The notes under the pieces: model-generated
The model's database searches: none
Told to the model about the DNA's origin: nothing
Seen by the model: only the letters and a program-made list of their open reading frames with translations
In this document: positions 16,385 to 25,484 of the stretch, in pieces
Numbering within the stretch: position 1 is the first letter of the stretch
Layout of the letters: the number at the start of each line of letters is the position of its first letter
Origin: Azonexus hydrophilus
GTDB lineage: Bacteria > Pseudomonadota > Gammaproteobacteria > Burkholderiales > Rhodocyclaceae
Length of the DNA: 64,000 bases
Assembly (NCBI RefSeq): GCF_001956855.1
Contig: NZ_MTHD01000006.1
Location: forward strand, 62,001 to 126,000
Direction of reading: 5' to 3'
Translations under genes and position numbers: made by a program

Positions 16385-16672
16385 ATGCCCAAAGCAAAAG
16401 TCACCTTCCAGGATATCGGCGTCTCGGTCACCGTACCGGCCGGCACCCGGCTGATCGAAGTCTCGGAAAAGGTCGGCGCCGGCATCACCTACGGCTGCCG
16501 CGAGGGCGAATGCTGCACTTGCCTGACCAAGATCATCTCCGGCGGCGAAAACCTCGCCTCGCCGTCGGTGCTGGAAGACCAGGTGCTCAAGGACAACATG
16601 GCCCCGCGCGGCCACCGGCTGGCTTGCCAGGCCCAGATCATCGGCGGCGAAATCGTCGTCAAACCCGCATAA
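16385..16672 (+). CDS. Plant-type [2Fe-2S] ferredoxin
   Basis: A 95-aa ferredoxin with the cluster pattern CREGECCTC and a distant Cys in RLACQAQ. It resembles the nif-associated plant/adrenodoxin-like ferredoxins. It lies 16 bp after the flavodiiron gene and precedes a second [2Fe-2S] protein. It may feed electrons to the flavodiiron protein, as suggested only by the gene order. AAGGAA precedes the ATG. Confidence 0.9.
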   Translation: MPKAKVTFQDIGVSVTVPAGTRLIEVSEKVGAGITYGCREGECCTCLTKIISGGENLASPSVLEDQVLKDNMAPRGHRLACQAQIIGGEIVVKPA

Positions 16673-16739
16673 GACTAAAAGCACGCCCAATCCCAATCGA
16701 GAAAAACCCAATCAACCCGCTCAACCGGAGAACCCGAAA

Positions 16740-17102
16740 ATGGCCCTCATCACCTTCACCAGTCCGATGCACAAGGACAAAACCGTTTATGCCGTCGCTG
16801 GCAGCCACACCCAGACCATCCTCGACCTGGCCAAGGAACATCACATCCCGATCGACTTCGGTTGCCAGGAAGGCAACTGCGGCACCTGTCTGGTCAAGGT
16901 CTCGTCCGTCGACGGCAAGCGCCGCCCGATGGGTGGCCCGCTCAACGTCCGCGAAGTTGCCGCGCTGACCGAACTCGGCCACATCACCAAGGCCGAGATC
17001 GAGCAGATGTACGTTGACGACATCCCGCCGACCCAGTGGCGCCTGGCCTGCCAGATGATCGTCCGCGACGAGGACATCCTGGTCGAGTATCCGAGCAAGT
17101 GA
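16740..17102 (+). CDS. FeSII (Shethna protein II) homologue, nitrogenase-protecting ferredoxin
   Basis: A 120-aa [2Fe-2S] protein with cluster cysteines at 42, 47, 50 and 104. The long segment between the third and fourth cysteines and the ending DIPPTQWRLACQMIVRDEDILVEY match the Azotobacter vinelandii FeSII protein (DLPPT.RLACQTIVTDEDLLVEF). FeSII forms an inactive but O2-stable complex with the nitrogenase components when oxidised (conformational protection). The gene is within the nifB operon beside a flavodiiron protein, which fits an O2-protection cluster. I base the assignment on recalled family sequence, not on a search. Confidence 0.87.
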   Translation: MALITFTSPMHKDKTVYAVAGSHTQTILDLAKEHHIPIDFGCQEGNCGTCLVKVSSVDGKRRPMGGPLNVREVAALTELGHITKAEIEQMYVDDIPPTQWRLACQMIVRDEDILVEYPSK

Positions 17103-17106
17103 TGTC

Positions 17107-17679
17107 ATGAACGGTCCGGATCGCCTGCCCACCCGGGCAATGCTCTTCGCCGGACTGCTGGCCACGCCGGCAGTCGGCGCGGCGGCATGCGATCCGAATC
17201 GTCCGCTGCTCGCCAGCATCGTCGCCGGCCAGGCTGACGGTGCCGGCTGCCTGCCCGCCGACCTCGGCCTGGGCGAAGCGCGCTGCACGGCAATGCTGGC
17301 CGTTTTTTTCCCCGGCCAGACGGTTGACCGCAGAAATACGCCGGCGGTCGATCTGCCCGAATTCGAGGAACTGCAGCGCCTGCTGCTCGACCATCGCGCC
17401 GGCCTGCACGAATCCGAACTGTGGGTCGTCGACATCCTGACCACGGCTTGCGTCGGCATGGATCATCTGTGGCAGGACCTCGGTTTCACCGGCCGCGATG
17501 AACTGACCCGCCTGATGCAGGTCAATTTCCCGACGCTGGCTGCGGCCAACACCGGCGACATGAAATGGAAGAAATTCCTCTATCGCCAGTTCTGTTCACG
17601 GGAAGGCATCTACGTCTGTCCCGCCCCCTCCTGCGGGGTTTGCAAGGATTACGCCAAATGTTTTGGACCGGAGAACTGA
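17107..17679 (+). CDS. nifQ: Molybdenum-processing protein NifQ
   Basis: A 190-aa protein that delivers molybdenum, as an Fe-Mo-S cluster, for FeMo-co assembly. The defining C-terminal motif C-x4-C-x2-C-x5-C is present as CPAPSCGVCKDYAKC. The middle region WVVDILTTACVGMDHLWQDLG matches the conserved NifQ core. It lies 4 bp after the FeSII gene and overlaps draG by 22 bp, so it is within the nifB operon. Length is normal for the family. Confidence 0.93.
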   Translation: MNGPDRLPTRAMLFAGLLATPAVGAAACDPNRPLLASIVAGQADGAGCLPADLGLGEARCTAMLAVFFPGQTVDRRNTPAVDLPEFEELQRLLLDHRAGLHESELWVVDILTTACVGMDHLWQDLGFTGRDELTRLMQVNFPTLAAANTGDMKWKKFLYRQFCSREGIYVCPAPSCGVCKDYAKCFGPEN

Positions 17680-18611
17680 TCGCCCGCAGCGCGCCCGTCC
17701 GGCGCCGCGCCACCCCGGAACGCTCGCCGCTGGTCGAGCGCGCCGTCGCCGCCTATGTCGGCCTGGCGATCGGCGATGCACTCGGCGCCACTGTCGAATT
17801 CATGACGCCCAAGGAAATCCGCGCCCAGTACGGCGTCCATGAAGACATCGTCGGCGGTGGCTGGCTGCGCCTGAAGGCCGGCCAGGTCACCGACGACACG
17901 ACGATGGCCCTGGCCCTGGGCGAATCGATCCTCGGTGCCGGCCGCGTCGATGCCCTGGCCGCCGCCGACGCCTTCGACGCCTGGATGCGCGCCAAACCGG
18001 TCGATATCGGCAATACCGTCCGGCGCAACCTGGTGACTTTCCGGAAAACCGGCGATCCGCGCGCACCGGCATCCGAGCACGATGCCGGCAACGGTGCTGC
18101 GATGCGCATTTTGCCGGTGGCGCTGGCCTGCTGCGGTCAACCGCCCGCCGCAACCATTTTTGCCTGCCGTGCCCAGGCCCACGTCACGCATCACAACCCG
18201 CTGTCTGATGCAGCCTGCGAAACCCTGGCCTTCATGGTCCAGGATTTCCTCGCCGGGCGCAGCCCGCTCGATGTCGAGCGCGAACGCCTCGGCCCGCTGG
18301 TTGCCGAGCATCCGGTCTTCGCCTGGGACCGCAAGCACAGCGAGAATCCCAGCGGCTATGTGGTGGACACGCTGCAGGCGGTATTCCAGTCGCTGTTCGC
18401 CACCGAATGCTTCGAGGACTGCCTGATCGACGTCGTCAATCGCGGCGGCGATGCCGACACCACCGGCGCCATCGCCGGCATGCTCGCCGGCGCCCGCTAC
18501 GGCCTAGCCGGCATCCCCCGACGCTGGCTGCGCGGCGTGGATGAGCTGACCCGGGTGCGCTGCGAAAAGCAGGCGGAAGCGCTGATCCGGCTGTCCGGCG
18601 CGGAAGGCTGA
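17658..18611 (+). CDS. draG: ADP-ribosyl-dinitrogen reductase hydrolase DraG
   Basis: A 317-aa glycohydrolase that removes ADP-ribose from the nitrogenase Fe protein and so reactivates it. It shows the ADP-ribosylglycohydrolase signatures: GLAIGDALGATVEF near the N terminus, TDDTTMALALGESIL with the metal-binding aspartates, and NRGGDADTTGAIAG near the C terminus. The start at ATG 17658 overlaps nifQ. The partner draT is not next to it but 19 kb away, divergent from nifH, which is unusual. The position at the end of the nifB operon puts it under NifA control. Confidence 0.93.
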   Translation: MFWTGELIARSAPVRRRATPERSPLVERAVAAYVGLAIGDALGATVEFMTPKEIRAQYGVHEDIVGGGWLRLKAGQVTDDTTMALALGESILGAGRVDALAAADAFDAWMRAKPVDIGNTVRRNLVTFRKTGDPRAPASEHDAGNGAAMRILPVALACCGQPPAATIFACRAQAHVTHHNPLSDAACETLAFMVQDFLAGRSPLDVERERLGPLVAEHPVFAWDRKHSENPSGYVVDTLQAVFQSLFATECFEDCLIDVVNRGGDADTTGAIAGMLAGARYGLAGIPRRWLRGVDELTRVRCEKQAEALIRLSGAEG

Positions 18612-18716
18612 CAAGGCGCTGCTGCGGGCGGTGACATCAGCCCGCGAATCGGGTTAAATTCGCGCGCCGCGCCATAAACATCAACACCTTCCTCTCAGCC
18701 CGCCTATCCTCAGGCC

Positions 18717-19133
18717 ATGGTCAAACACATCCAGATCCGTCGCCTACAGGACGACCAGCGCGTCTTCATCGACATGCCGGACAGCCCGGACAACCCCTGC
18801 CTTTCCTGCGGCGCCTGTTGCACCCACTTCCGGGTTTCCTTCTATTGCGGCGAACTGTCCGACGGCTCCGGCGGCACCGTACCCGTCGAACTGACCAGCA
18901 AGGTCAACGCCCTGATGGCTTGCATGAAAGGCACCGAGAACGGTGGCAAACCCTGCATCGCCTTGCGCGGCACGCCTGGCCAGTCGGGCATCGGGTGCGC
19001 CATCTATCCCAATCGCCCATCGCCATGTCGCGAATTCGCCGCCTGGCTGGACGACGGCACACCCAATCCGGAGTGCCAGCGCGTGCGCGCCGCCATCGGC
19101 CTGGCGCCGCTCGAAGCCCGGCCCCGGGACTGA
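18717..19133 (+). CDS. YkgJ-family cysteine-cluster protein
   Basis: A 138-aa protein with the YkgJ/Fe-S-type pattern: CLSCGACCTHFRVSFYCGE near the N terminus and GIGCAIYPNRPSPCREF further on. These eight or so cysteines are typical of a family thought to bind zinc or an iron-sulfur cluster; its function is unknown. It is a single gene between draG and a terminator-like hairpin. The start is uncertain; a second ATG at 18774 is possible. Confidence 0.83.
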   Translation: MVKHIQIRRLQDDQRVFIDMPDSPDNPCLSCGACCTHFRVSFYCGELSDGSGGTVPVELTSKVNALMACMKGTENGGKPCIALRGTPGQSGIGCAIYPNRPSPCREFAAWLDDGTPNPECQRVRAAIGLAPLEARPRD

Positions 19134-19271
19134 GCCGCCGGCGAACCACAGGCGGATACGCACTGTTGCAAACCGTTACTTGAACTCGTCCGGCCGCATC
19201 CCTATCCTGTGACTCATGTGCTGAACAGACATCAGCCCTGACGGTCACCCCCTCCCCCGACCCCCGACCGT

Positions 19272-19318
19272 CCAGAAAGCCTCGTACTCCCCCCGGTACG
19301 GGGCTTTCGCCTTTCTGG
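19272..19318 (+). terminator. Nested inverted repeats, probable terminator
   Basis: Two stems compete: an outer perfect CCAGAAAG/CTTTCTGG and an inner GAAAGCCTCGTAC/GTACGGGGCTTTC with one wobble. Without a clear T-run the terminator call rests on the strong stem and its location in a gene-free stretch of about 230 bp. Confidence 0.5.
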
Positions 19319-19363
19319 CCACTGCGTTTATGCTGGTCGCTGTTGATATCCGGCAAGGCAACA

Positions 19364-19852
19364 ATGGCAAGACGAAAAAAGAAAAAGGCAGTGCGCGTCA
19401 TCCACCTCTCGGCCGGCCCCTTGCCTGCACGTTTCAGCGCAGCCGCCGCCGGCCGCTGCCTAGCATTCAGCGACGCCAGCCGGCAACAGCACGGTGGACT
19501 GGCGGTCGTTCTCTACCCGGCGGATGGCAGTGCGGCGAAGGTTGTCACGCGCAGCGTCGCCGTCGAAGGCAGCAACGAACTGGAACTGCGCGCCGCCTTG
19601 CTGGCACTGGAACAGGCCGCCGTACATTTCCCCGGCGTGCCATTGGCGCTGTTTTCCGACAATCAGGATGCGGTGTTGCGCCTGAACCGCGCGCTGACCC
19701 TCGGGCTCAACCAGGACCCCGGACTGGCGGCCCGCTTGCCCGGCGCCAGCGGAATTTCTGCGGTCGACACGATAATTCGCTGGATTCCCGGCCACTCAAG
19801 CTGCCGCGGCAATGCGGAGGCCGACCACCACGCCCGCCAGGCGGCGATCTAG
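19364..19852 (+). CDS. RNase H-like domain protein
   Basis: A 162-aa protein with a lysine/arginine-rich start (MARRKKKKAVRV) and an RNase H fold. The four acidic positions are present: AFSDASRQQHGG (Asp), ELELRAALLAL (Glu), ALFSDNQDAV (Asp) and NAEADHHAR (Asp). The arrangement suits a type 1 RNase H or a short RNase H-like regulator. The basic tail may bind nucleic acid. Length is near that of RNase HI, but the sequence is divergent, so the substrate is uncertain. Its stop overlaps that of the convergent LysR gene. Confidence 0.72.
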   Translation: MARRKKKKAVRVIHLSAGPLPARFSAAAAGRCLAFSDASRQQHGGLAVVLYPADGSAAKVVTRSVAVEGSNELELRAALLALEQAAVHFPGVPLALFSDNQDAVLRLNRALTLGLNQDPGLAARLPGASGISAVDTIIRWIPGHSSCRGNAEADHHARQAAI

Positions 19853-20688
19853 CTGGCCAGTGCGTGGGCCAGGGTTTTCATCGCCGCCAGTGGCGGCGCT
19901 TCGCGCAGGCTGATCATCCCGGTCGGCACACAGGCGATCTCCGGCGGCACCGTCTCGACCACCAGATCGGCGGCATGCAGCGACTGTTCGACGACACGGC
20001 GCGGCATCAGCGTCCAGCCGAGGCCGACCGCGACGCAGCCGAGTATGCCTTCGAGCGTGCCGAACTCCATGGCATCGAAGATCGCGTAGCCCTGGCTGCG
20101 TTGCCAGGCCAGTGCCCGCGCCCGGTAGGCGCAACCTTCGCGGAACAGGATCAACGGTTGCAGCAACGGGTCGCTGCCGATGGCGTGGACCTGCACCAGT
20201 TCTTCGACGACCAGTTCCTCGAACAGCAATTCCGGATGCACCACCGGTCCGGCAACGAACGCGCAGTCGAGCTTGTGCTGGATCACCCGCTCCGCGAGCG
20301 CGACGCTGGTATCGGTGAACACCCGTAGTTCCATCCCGGGATGCCCGGCGCGCACCGCTTTCAGCGCCCGTGGCAGATGCAGCGCGGCAAAGGTTTCCAT
20401 CGCCCCGATGCGCAATTCGCCGCTGCTCTCGCCGACCTGGCGCACCGCAGCCGCCGTCTGCCGCTCCAGCATCAGCATGCGCCGGGTGTAATCGAGCAGG
20501 ACACGCCCTGATGGCGCCAGTTCCAGCCCCCGCCCTTTGCGGAAAAAGAGTTCGGCGCCGAGTTCTTCCTCCAATCGGCGGATGCGTCCGGTGACATTGG
20601 ACTGCACGGTGTTGAGCTTGCGCGACGCGGCCAGGATGCCGCCCTCCTCGACCACCGCCTGAAAGGTTCTGAGCGCCAGCAACTCCAT
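19849..20688 (-). CDS. LysR-family transcriptional regulator
   Basis: A 279-aa regulator with an N-terminal winged helix-turn-helix (AASRKLNTVQSNVTGRIRRLEEELGAELFFR is the helix region; about residues 2-60) and a LysR substrate-binding domain. It is divergent from an MFS transporter gene 100 bp away, the usual arrangement for a LysR regulator and its target. The ATG at 20688 has GGAG six bases upstream, so the TTG at 20700 is not used. The effector is unknown. Confidence 0.9.
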   Translation of the reverse strand: MELLALRTFQAVVEEGGILAASRKLNTVQSNVTGRIRRLEEELGAELFFRKGRGLELAPSGRVLLDYTRRMLMLERQTAAAVRQVGESSGELRIGAMETFAALHLPRALKAVRAGHPGMELRVFTDTSVALAERVIQHKLDCAFVAGPVVHPELLFEELVVEELVQVHAIGSDPLLQPLILFREGCAYRARALAWQRSQGYAIFDAMEFGTLEGILGCVAVGLGWTLMPRRVVEQSLHAADLVVETVPPEIACVPTGMISLREAPPLAAMKTLAHALAS

Positions 20689-20788
20689 ACCAATCTCCAA
20701 AATAGAACGATTGCTTCTTGATAAATCAATTGATGAGATAGCTTAGCGCGTTTATCGTTGCTTCACCAACAAAAACAAGGAGACAACA

Positions 20789-21985
20789 ATGCACGAACAG
20801 AGAGAACGCATGCGCGTGTTGAGCGCCGGCATCTTCAGCCTGCTGCTGGCGCTGGGGGTGGCCCGTTTCGCCTATACCCCGCTGCTGCCGCTGATGCAGC
20901 AACAGGCCGGGCTGGGCATCGCCGATGCCGGCTGGCTGGCGGCGATCAATTACGGCGGCTATCTGTGCGGTGCGCTGCTCGCGTCGCTGATCAGCGATCT
21001 GGTACTGAAGGACCGCCTGTACCGTCTCGGCATGCTGCTGGCCATCGCCAGCACCGTCGTCATGGGCCTGACCACCGACGTCACGATCTGGGCGCTGTCG
21101 CGTTTCGTCGCCGGCATGAGCAGCGCGGCGGCCATGTTGTTCGGCACCGGCCTGATCCTGAACTGGCTGATCCGCCACAATCACCGCAGTGAACTGGGCA
21201 TCCATTTCGCCGGCATCGGCCTCGGCATCGCCGGTTGCGCCGCTGCCGTCGAGTTGATGCATCACTGGCTGGACTGGCGCGAGCAGTGGTTCGCCCTGAG
21301 CGCACTCGGCTGCCTGCTGGCGATTCCGGCACTGCGCTGGCTGCCGCCGCCAGACACCAGCGGTCTGACACGCAGTGGCGAGAAGATGGAGGACAATCCG
21401 CCGTCAGCATTGTTCATGCGCCTGTTCATGGCCGCCTACTTCTGTGCCGGCGTCGGCTACGTCATCAGCGCCACCTTCATCGTCGCCATCGTCGACCGCC
21501 TGCCCGGCCTGTCCGGCAGCGGCACGCTGGTCTTCCTCGCCCTCGGGCTGTCGGCTGCCCCGGCCTGCATCATCTGGGACTTCATCGCCCGCCGTACCGG
21601 CGAGATGAATGCGCTGATCCTGGCTGCCGGCCTGCAGATCGTCGGCATCCTGCTGCCCCTGAGCGGCGGCATCATCGGCGCGCTGGCCGGTGCCATGCTG
21701 TTCGGCGGCACCTTCATCGGCATGGTCAGCCTGGTATTGACGATGGCCGGTCGTTACTACCCGACCCGGCCGGCCAAGATGATGGGCAAAATGACCTTGT
21801 CCTACGGCGCAGCGCAGATTCTCGGCCCAGCCATCACCGGCTGGCTGGCCGCCGGTCGCGCCGGTGATTACGCCATCGGCCTTTACCTGGCGGCGGGCGT
21901 GATGCTGGTGGGAACGCTGTTGCTGCTGGTGCTCAAGCTGGTGCAGCAGCGCGACGCCATGGCCGACGCCGCACTGGCAACCTGA
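20789..21985 (+). CDS. MFS transporter, YbfB/YjiJ family
   Basis: A 398-aa inner-membrane transporter with about 12 hydrophobic segments. It starts with FSLLLALGVARFAYTPLLPLM, the signature of the YbfB/YjiJ group, and has a central cytoplasmic loop near residues 190-210. The substrate is unknown. It is probably controlled by the divergent LysR regulator. A perfect hairpin follows the stop. AAGGAGACAACA precedes the ATG. Confidence 0.9.
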   Translation: MHEQRERMRVLSAGIFSLLLALGVARFAYTPLLPLMQQQAGLGIADAGWLAAINYGGYLCGALLASLISDLVLKDRLYRLGMLLAIASTVVMGLTTDVTIWALSRFVAGMSSAAAMLFGTGLILNWLIRHNHRSELGIHFAGIGLGIAGCAAAVELMHHWLDWREQWFALSALGCLLAIPALRWLPPPDTSGLTRSGEKMEDNPPSALFMRLFMAAYFCAGVGYVISATFIVAIVDRLPGLSGSGTLVFLALGLSAAPACIIWDFIARRTGEMNALILAAGLQIVGILLPLSGGIIGALAGAMLFGGTFIGMVSLVLTMAGRYYPTRPAKMMGKMTLSYGAAQILGPAITGWLAAGRAGDYAIGLYLAAGVMLVGTLLLLVLKLVQQRDAMADAALAT

Positions 21986-21992
21986 TCCCCCG

Positions 21993-22013
21993 GCGCTGAA
22001 GATCCTTCAGCGC
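21993..22013. terminator. Hairpin between convergent genes
   Basis: GCGCTGAAG-ATC-CTTCAGCGC is a perfect 9-bp stem at the convergent ends of the MFS gene and the following minus-strand gene, overlapping the latter's last codons. Probably a bidirectional terminator, although there is no T-run. Confidence 0.5.
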
Positions 22014-25003
22014 TGGCGGGCTGCAACCAGTTCGGGAATGCGCTCGGCCGGCACCGCGGGACTGCAGTAGAAGCCCTGGTACTCGTTGCAGTTGTGGCGC
22101 TTCAGGAATTCCAGCTGCTCCACGGTTTCGACGCCCTCGGCAATGACCTTGTGTTCGAGTTCGCTGGCAATGCCGATGACCATGCGCACGATGGCTGCAT
22201 CGTTGCTGTTGCGTTCGAGATCGCGGACGAAGGCGCGGTCGATCTTGATCTTGTCGATCGGGAAACGCTTCAGGTACGACAGGCTTGAATAGCCGGTCCC
22301 GAAATCGTCGATCGACAGGCTGACACCGATCGCCTTCAGCGCCTGCATCAGCTGGATGACCCGCTCGGGGTCCTCGACGATGACACTCTCGGTGATTTCC
22401 AGCTCCAGATAACGGGCTGCCAGCCCGGACATGTCGAGCGCATTCTTCACCATCGCCACCACATCGACACCGTGAAACTGCACGGCGGACAGGTTGACCG
22501 CCATCACTTTCGGCGGCATGCCGGCATCCTGCCAGGCCTTGTTCTGCCGGCAGGCCTCCTCCAGGACCCAGACGCCAATCGGCAGGATCAGCCGGCTTTC
22601 CTCGGCAATCGGGATGAACTTCACCGGGGAAACCATGCCGAGTTCCGGATGGAACCAGCGCAACAGGCTTTCGAAACCGACGATCTCGCCGCTATCCAGA
22701 TCGACCTGCGGCTGATAATGCAGTTCCAGTTCGCCACGGGTCAGCGCACCGCGCAAATCGCTCTCCAGACGCAAACGCTCGGCCATGCGCACGTTCATGT
22801 CGGCCGCGAAGAAACGGAAACGGTTCTGGCCGGTCGAGGACCTAGCATGGTGCAAGGCGGCATCGGCATTGCGCAGCAGCGTGGCGACATCGCCACCATC
22901 CTCGAACAGGCAACAGATGCCGGCACAGGCGGTGAGGACGACATCGCTGCCTTCGATGGCAACCGGGCGGGCGAGGTTGTCCAGCAACTTGCGGGCAACC
23001 ACTTCACCGGTTTTTGGATTGCCGCCCTGCAGCACCAGCACACCGAACTGGTCGCCGCCCAGGCGCCCGAGCGCGTCGCCGTCGCGCAGCGAACGGCTCA
23101 GTCGCACGCCCATCCGGCGCAACACGGCATCACCGGCAGCGTGGCCGAAGGCATCGTTGATCCGACTGAGCTGGTCGTCAAGATCGATGACGATCAGGAC
23201 TCCCTGCCTGCCGGCTGCCAGCCATTCGCCCATCAGCCGGGCAAAGCCCTGGCGATTCGGCAACTCCGTCAGTTGATCGAAATGCGTCAGCGACTCGATG
23301 CGGGCTTCGGCCGCCTTGCGCTCGCTCAGGTCGGCGACGAATACCGACCAGTTGACCACTTCACCGGCATCGTTGCGAATTGCGCTGATATTGCAGCTGA
23401 TCGGCAACGGAGTGCCGTCCTTGCGCGTTGCTCTCAACTCGCCCTGCCAGCGCCCCTGCTCCTCCAGCACATGCACGATCGCCTCCAGCGTCGCGGCATC
23501 CTCGAAACTCTCGACAATGAAACGCGGCAAACGCCCCTGCATATCGGCCAGTTCATAGCCGCTCATCGTCGTGACGGCCTGATTCAGCGTCAGCACCCGG
23601 CGCTCCTTGTCGAGAATCAGCACGGCATCGCTGGCATGGTCAAAAAAGTGCGTGATCAGCCGCTGCCGCTCTTCCGCCTCGAAACGCTCACTCATGTCCC
23701 AGGCGACGCCGGCCAGACCGCGTGCCTCCCCGGCATCGCCATAGACCGGTACACGCAGGAACTCGAAGGGACGCGACTGCCCCTTCAGTTGCAGCCAGAC
23801 CAGCTGGCGCACCGGTGCCCCCTTGCGATAGACCTCAAGCTGCCCTTCACGCAGGCGCTTCGCTTCCTCGGGAGAAAAAAGATCATCGCCCGTACTGCCG
23901 ACAATCCGGTCCATCGCCAAGCCGCGGTAGCGACAAAAGGCTTCGTTGACTGCCAGAAAACGTCCGTCGTTGTCGAGCAACCACGCGGGATCGGGAATCG
24001 AGTCGAGCAGAGCCCGGGACTCGCGGGATTTTTCGGCAAACGCCCGGCTCATCTTTTCGGCCAGCGCTTCGGCCTGGCGGTAGCCACGGCTCCACGAACG
24101 CATCAAGGCGATCAGCGCGACCAGCAGGACCAGGCCAAGGACACCGTAGATCATTGCGCGGCGTTGCCACTCCCGCAGGACGTCCTGCTCGGCCAGCCCG
24201 ACGGTGAAGATGAACGGAAAGCCTTCGACTTCGCGGTAGACGAATACCCTCGATTCACCATCGAGTTCCCCGGGACGACGGAAGCTGCCGGCTGTTTCAC
24301 CGGCCAGCAGGCGGTCCGGGATCACGCTGTTGTCCAGGCGCCGCACCTGCTGGCCCGGAATGCGAGGCCATCGGGCAAAGAGTTGGAGATCCCGGCTCCA
24401 CAAGGCAACGGCACCATTACGTCCGACATCCAGCGCCTGGTAGTAGCGCTCGAAATAGTCGGCACGCAGCGTCCCCAGCACGACGCCGGCAAAGCGCCCG
24501 TCACGATCCTCGAGGCGCCGGGCGAAAGCGATCACCACATCGCCGGTAACGCGGGAAACGATGGGCGAAGAAACCACCAGCCCGGCATCCGGATCATCAC
24601 GCAGACGGATGAAATAAGGACGATCGGCAATATTGACGTCAGCCAGGACGCCGCTGGCATCGTAGAGATAGCGGCCTTCCGGATCAGCCACCCGAAAACT
24701 GTGCGTTTCGGGGAAATGCATCATGTAGCGCTGCAACACAGATTCCACGACGGGGCGTGGCTGGCGCTCGGCCACCGCGTACTGGAAGCGTTCGACAAAG
24801 TCGGAAAGATAGTGGTCGATCTGGCGAACCGAACCATGGAAATGCCCTTCGAGCAATTTGGTCAAGGTTCCGCCCAGCTGTTCAGCCGCCTGCAGTTCCC
24901 GCTCGCGCGACTGGTGCAGATCCAGTCCGACCCAGCCGAAGAGTCCGAGAAAAACCGCCGTGACGAAGAACGCCCCGAAACGCCATGACCACTTCGCCGC
25001 CAT
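22007..25003 (-). CDS. Membrane sensor dCache-PAS-PAS-GGDEF-EAL protein
   Basis: A 998-aa inner-membrane protein. A transmembrane helix near residues 10-28 and another near 280-300 enclose a periplasmic double-Cache-like sensor domain. Two PAS domains follow (about 335-570), then GGDEF and EAL domains. The GGDEF motif is altered to GGDQF, so cyclase activity is doubtful. The EAL motif reads ESL (GFESLLRW) but keeps the catalytic Glu, and DDFGTGYSSL is intact. It is therefore more likely a phosphodiesterase or a c-di-GMP sensor. Single gene, convergent with the MFS gene. Confidence 0.9.
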   Translation of the reverse strand: MAAKWSWRFGAFFVTAVFLGLFGWVGLDLHQSRERELQAAEQLGGTLTKLLEGHFHGSVRQIDHYLSDFVERFQYAVAERQPRPVVESVLQRYMMHFPETHSFRVADPEGRYLYDASGVLADVNIADRPYFIRLRDDPDAGLVVSSPIVSRVTGDVVIAFARRLEDRDGRFAGVVLGTLRADYFERYYQALDVGRNGAVALWSRDLQLFARWPRIPGQQVRRLDNSVIPDRLLAGETAGSFRRPGELDGESRVFVYREVEGFPFIFTVGLAEQDVLREWQRRAMIYGVLGLVLLVALIALMRSWSRGYRQAEALAEKMSRAFAEKSRESRALLDSIPDPAWLLDNDGRFLAVNEAFCRYRGLAMDRIVGSTGDDLFSPEEAKRLREGQLEVYRKGAPVRQLVWLQLKGQSRPFEFLRVPVYGDAGEARGLAGVAWDMSERFEAEERQRLITHFFDHASDAVLILDKERRVLTLNQAVTTMSGYELADMQGRLPRFIVESFEDAATLEAIVHVLEEQGRWQGELRATRKDGTPLPISCNISAIRNDAGEVVNWSVFVADLSERKAAEARIESLTHFDQLTELPNRQGFARLMGEWLAAGRQGVLIVIDLDDQLSRINDAFGHAAGDAVLRRMGVRLSRSLRDGDALGRLGGDQFGVLVLQGGNPKTGEVVARKLLDNLARPVAIEGSDVVLTACAGICCLFEDGGDVATLLRNADAALHHARSSTGQNRFRFFAADMNVRMAERLRLESDLRGALTRGELELHYQPQVDLDSGEIVGFESLLRWFHPELGMVSPVKFIPIAEESRLILPIGVWVLEEACRQNKAWQDAGMPPKVMAVNLSAVQFHGVDVVAMVKNALDMSGLAARYLELEITESVIVEDPERVIQLMQALKAIGVSLSIDDFGTGYSSLSYLKRFPIDKIKIDRAFVRDLERNSNDAAIVRMVIGIASELEHKVIAEGVETVEQLEFLKRHNCNEYQGFYCSPAVPAERIPELVAARQR

Positions 25004-25100
25004 CTGCCCCCCTGCAATCTATAGAAGTTGCTATTTTTTGCAGTTTAGCATGCAGAATTCCGCCCAAACGTCATCAAAGGAGGCGTAGCGGGGATTTTTG

Positions 25101-25484
25101 TCAGGCTTGTTGCGCGCCCTTCAGTCGCGCCGCCAGCGCGGCATCCATGGTCGCCAGATGGGTGGCGAACCAGTCGGGCAATGCCCTGACATAGTCACGC
25201 GCCAGGGTCAGACGACCGGCGGCGACGCTGCGGCCGAAATGTGCCAGTTCGCCAAGCACACGCAAATGCTCGCTGTTGTGCTCGCCGATGGCCGGAAAGC
25301 GGCAGGCCTTCATCAATCGGCCCTCATGCTCGAAATGCAAACGGGTGTGTTCGCGCAATTGTGCGAACAACCCGGGAAATTCGTCATCGGACGCCACCAG
25401 CAGGGCATCGGCCATGGCGACGAATTCCCGGTGGGTGGCGTCCATGTCCGCCACCCCGAGCGAATAACGCTCATCCCATGGCAT
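25101..25484 (-). CDS. Bacteriohemerythrin
   Basis: A 127-aa hemerythrin: a four-helix bundle with a diiron O2-binding site. Ligands are seen in DATHREF (His), LHFEHEGRLM (His and Glu), GEHNSEH (His) and THLATMD (His and Asp). Such proteins bind O2 and may sense, store or deliver it. The start overlaps the stop of the preceding gene by ATGA, so the two are translated together. Upstream of the pair lies a putative NifA/sigma54 promoter, which suggests a role in handling O2 during nitrogen fixation (inference). Confidence 0.88.
   Translation of the reverse strand: MPWDERYSLGVADMDATHREFVAMADALLVASDDEFPGLFAQLREHTRLHFEHEGRLMKACRFPAIGEHNSEHLRVLGELAHFGRSVAAGRLTLARDYVRALPDWFATHLATMDAALAARLKGAQQA

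Noticed and set aside
22472-24988. 838-codon open frame on the plus strand
   Set aside because: It is antisense to the conserved GGDEF-EAL gene, has no recognisable domain, and arises from the high GC third-position bias of the real gene.
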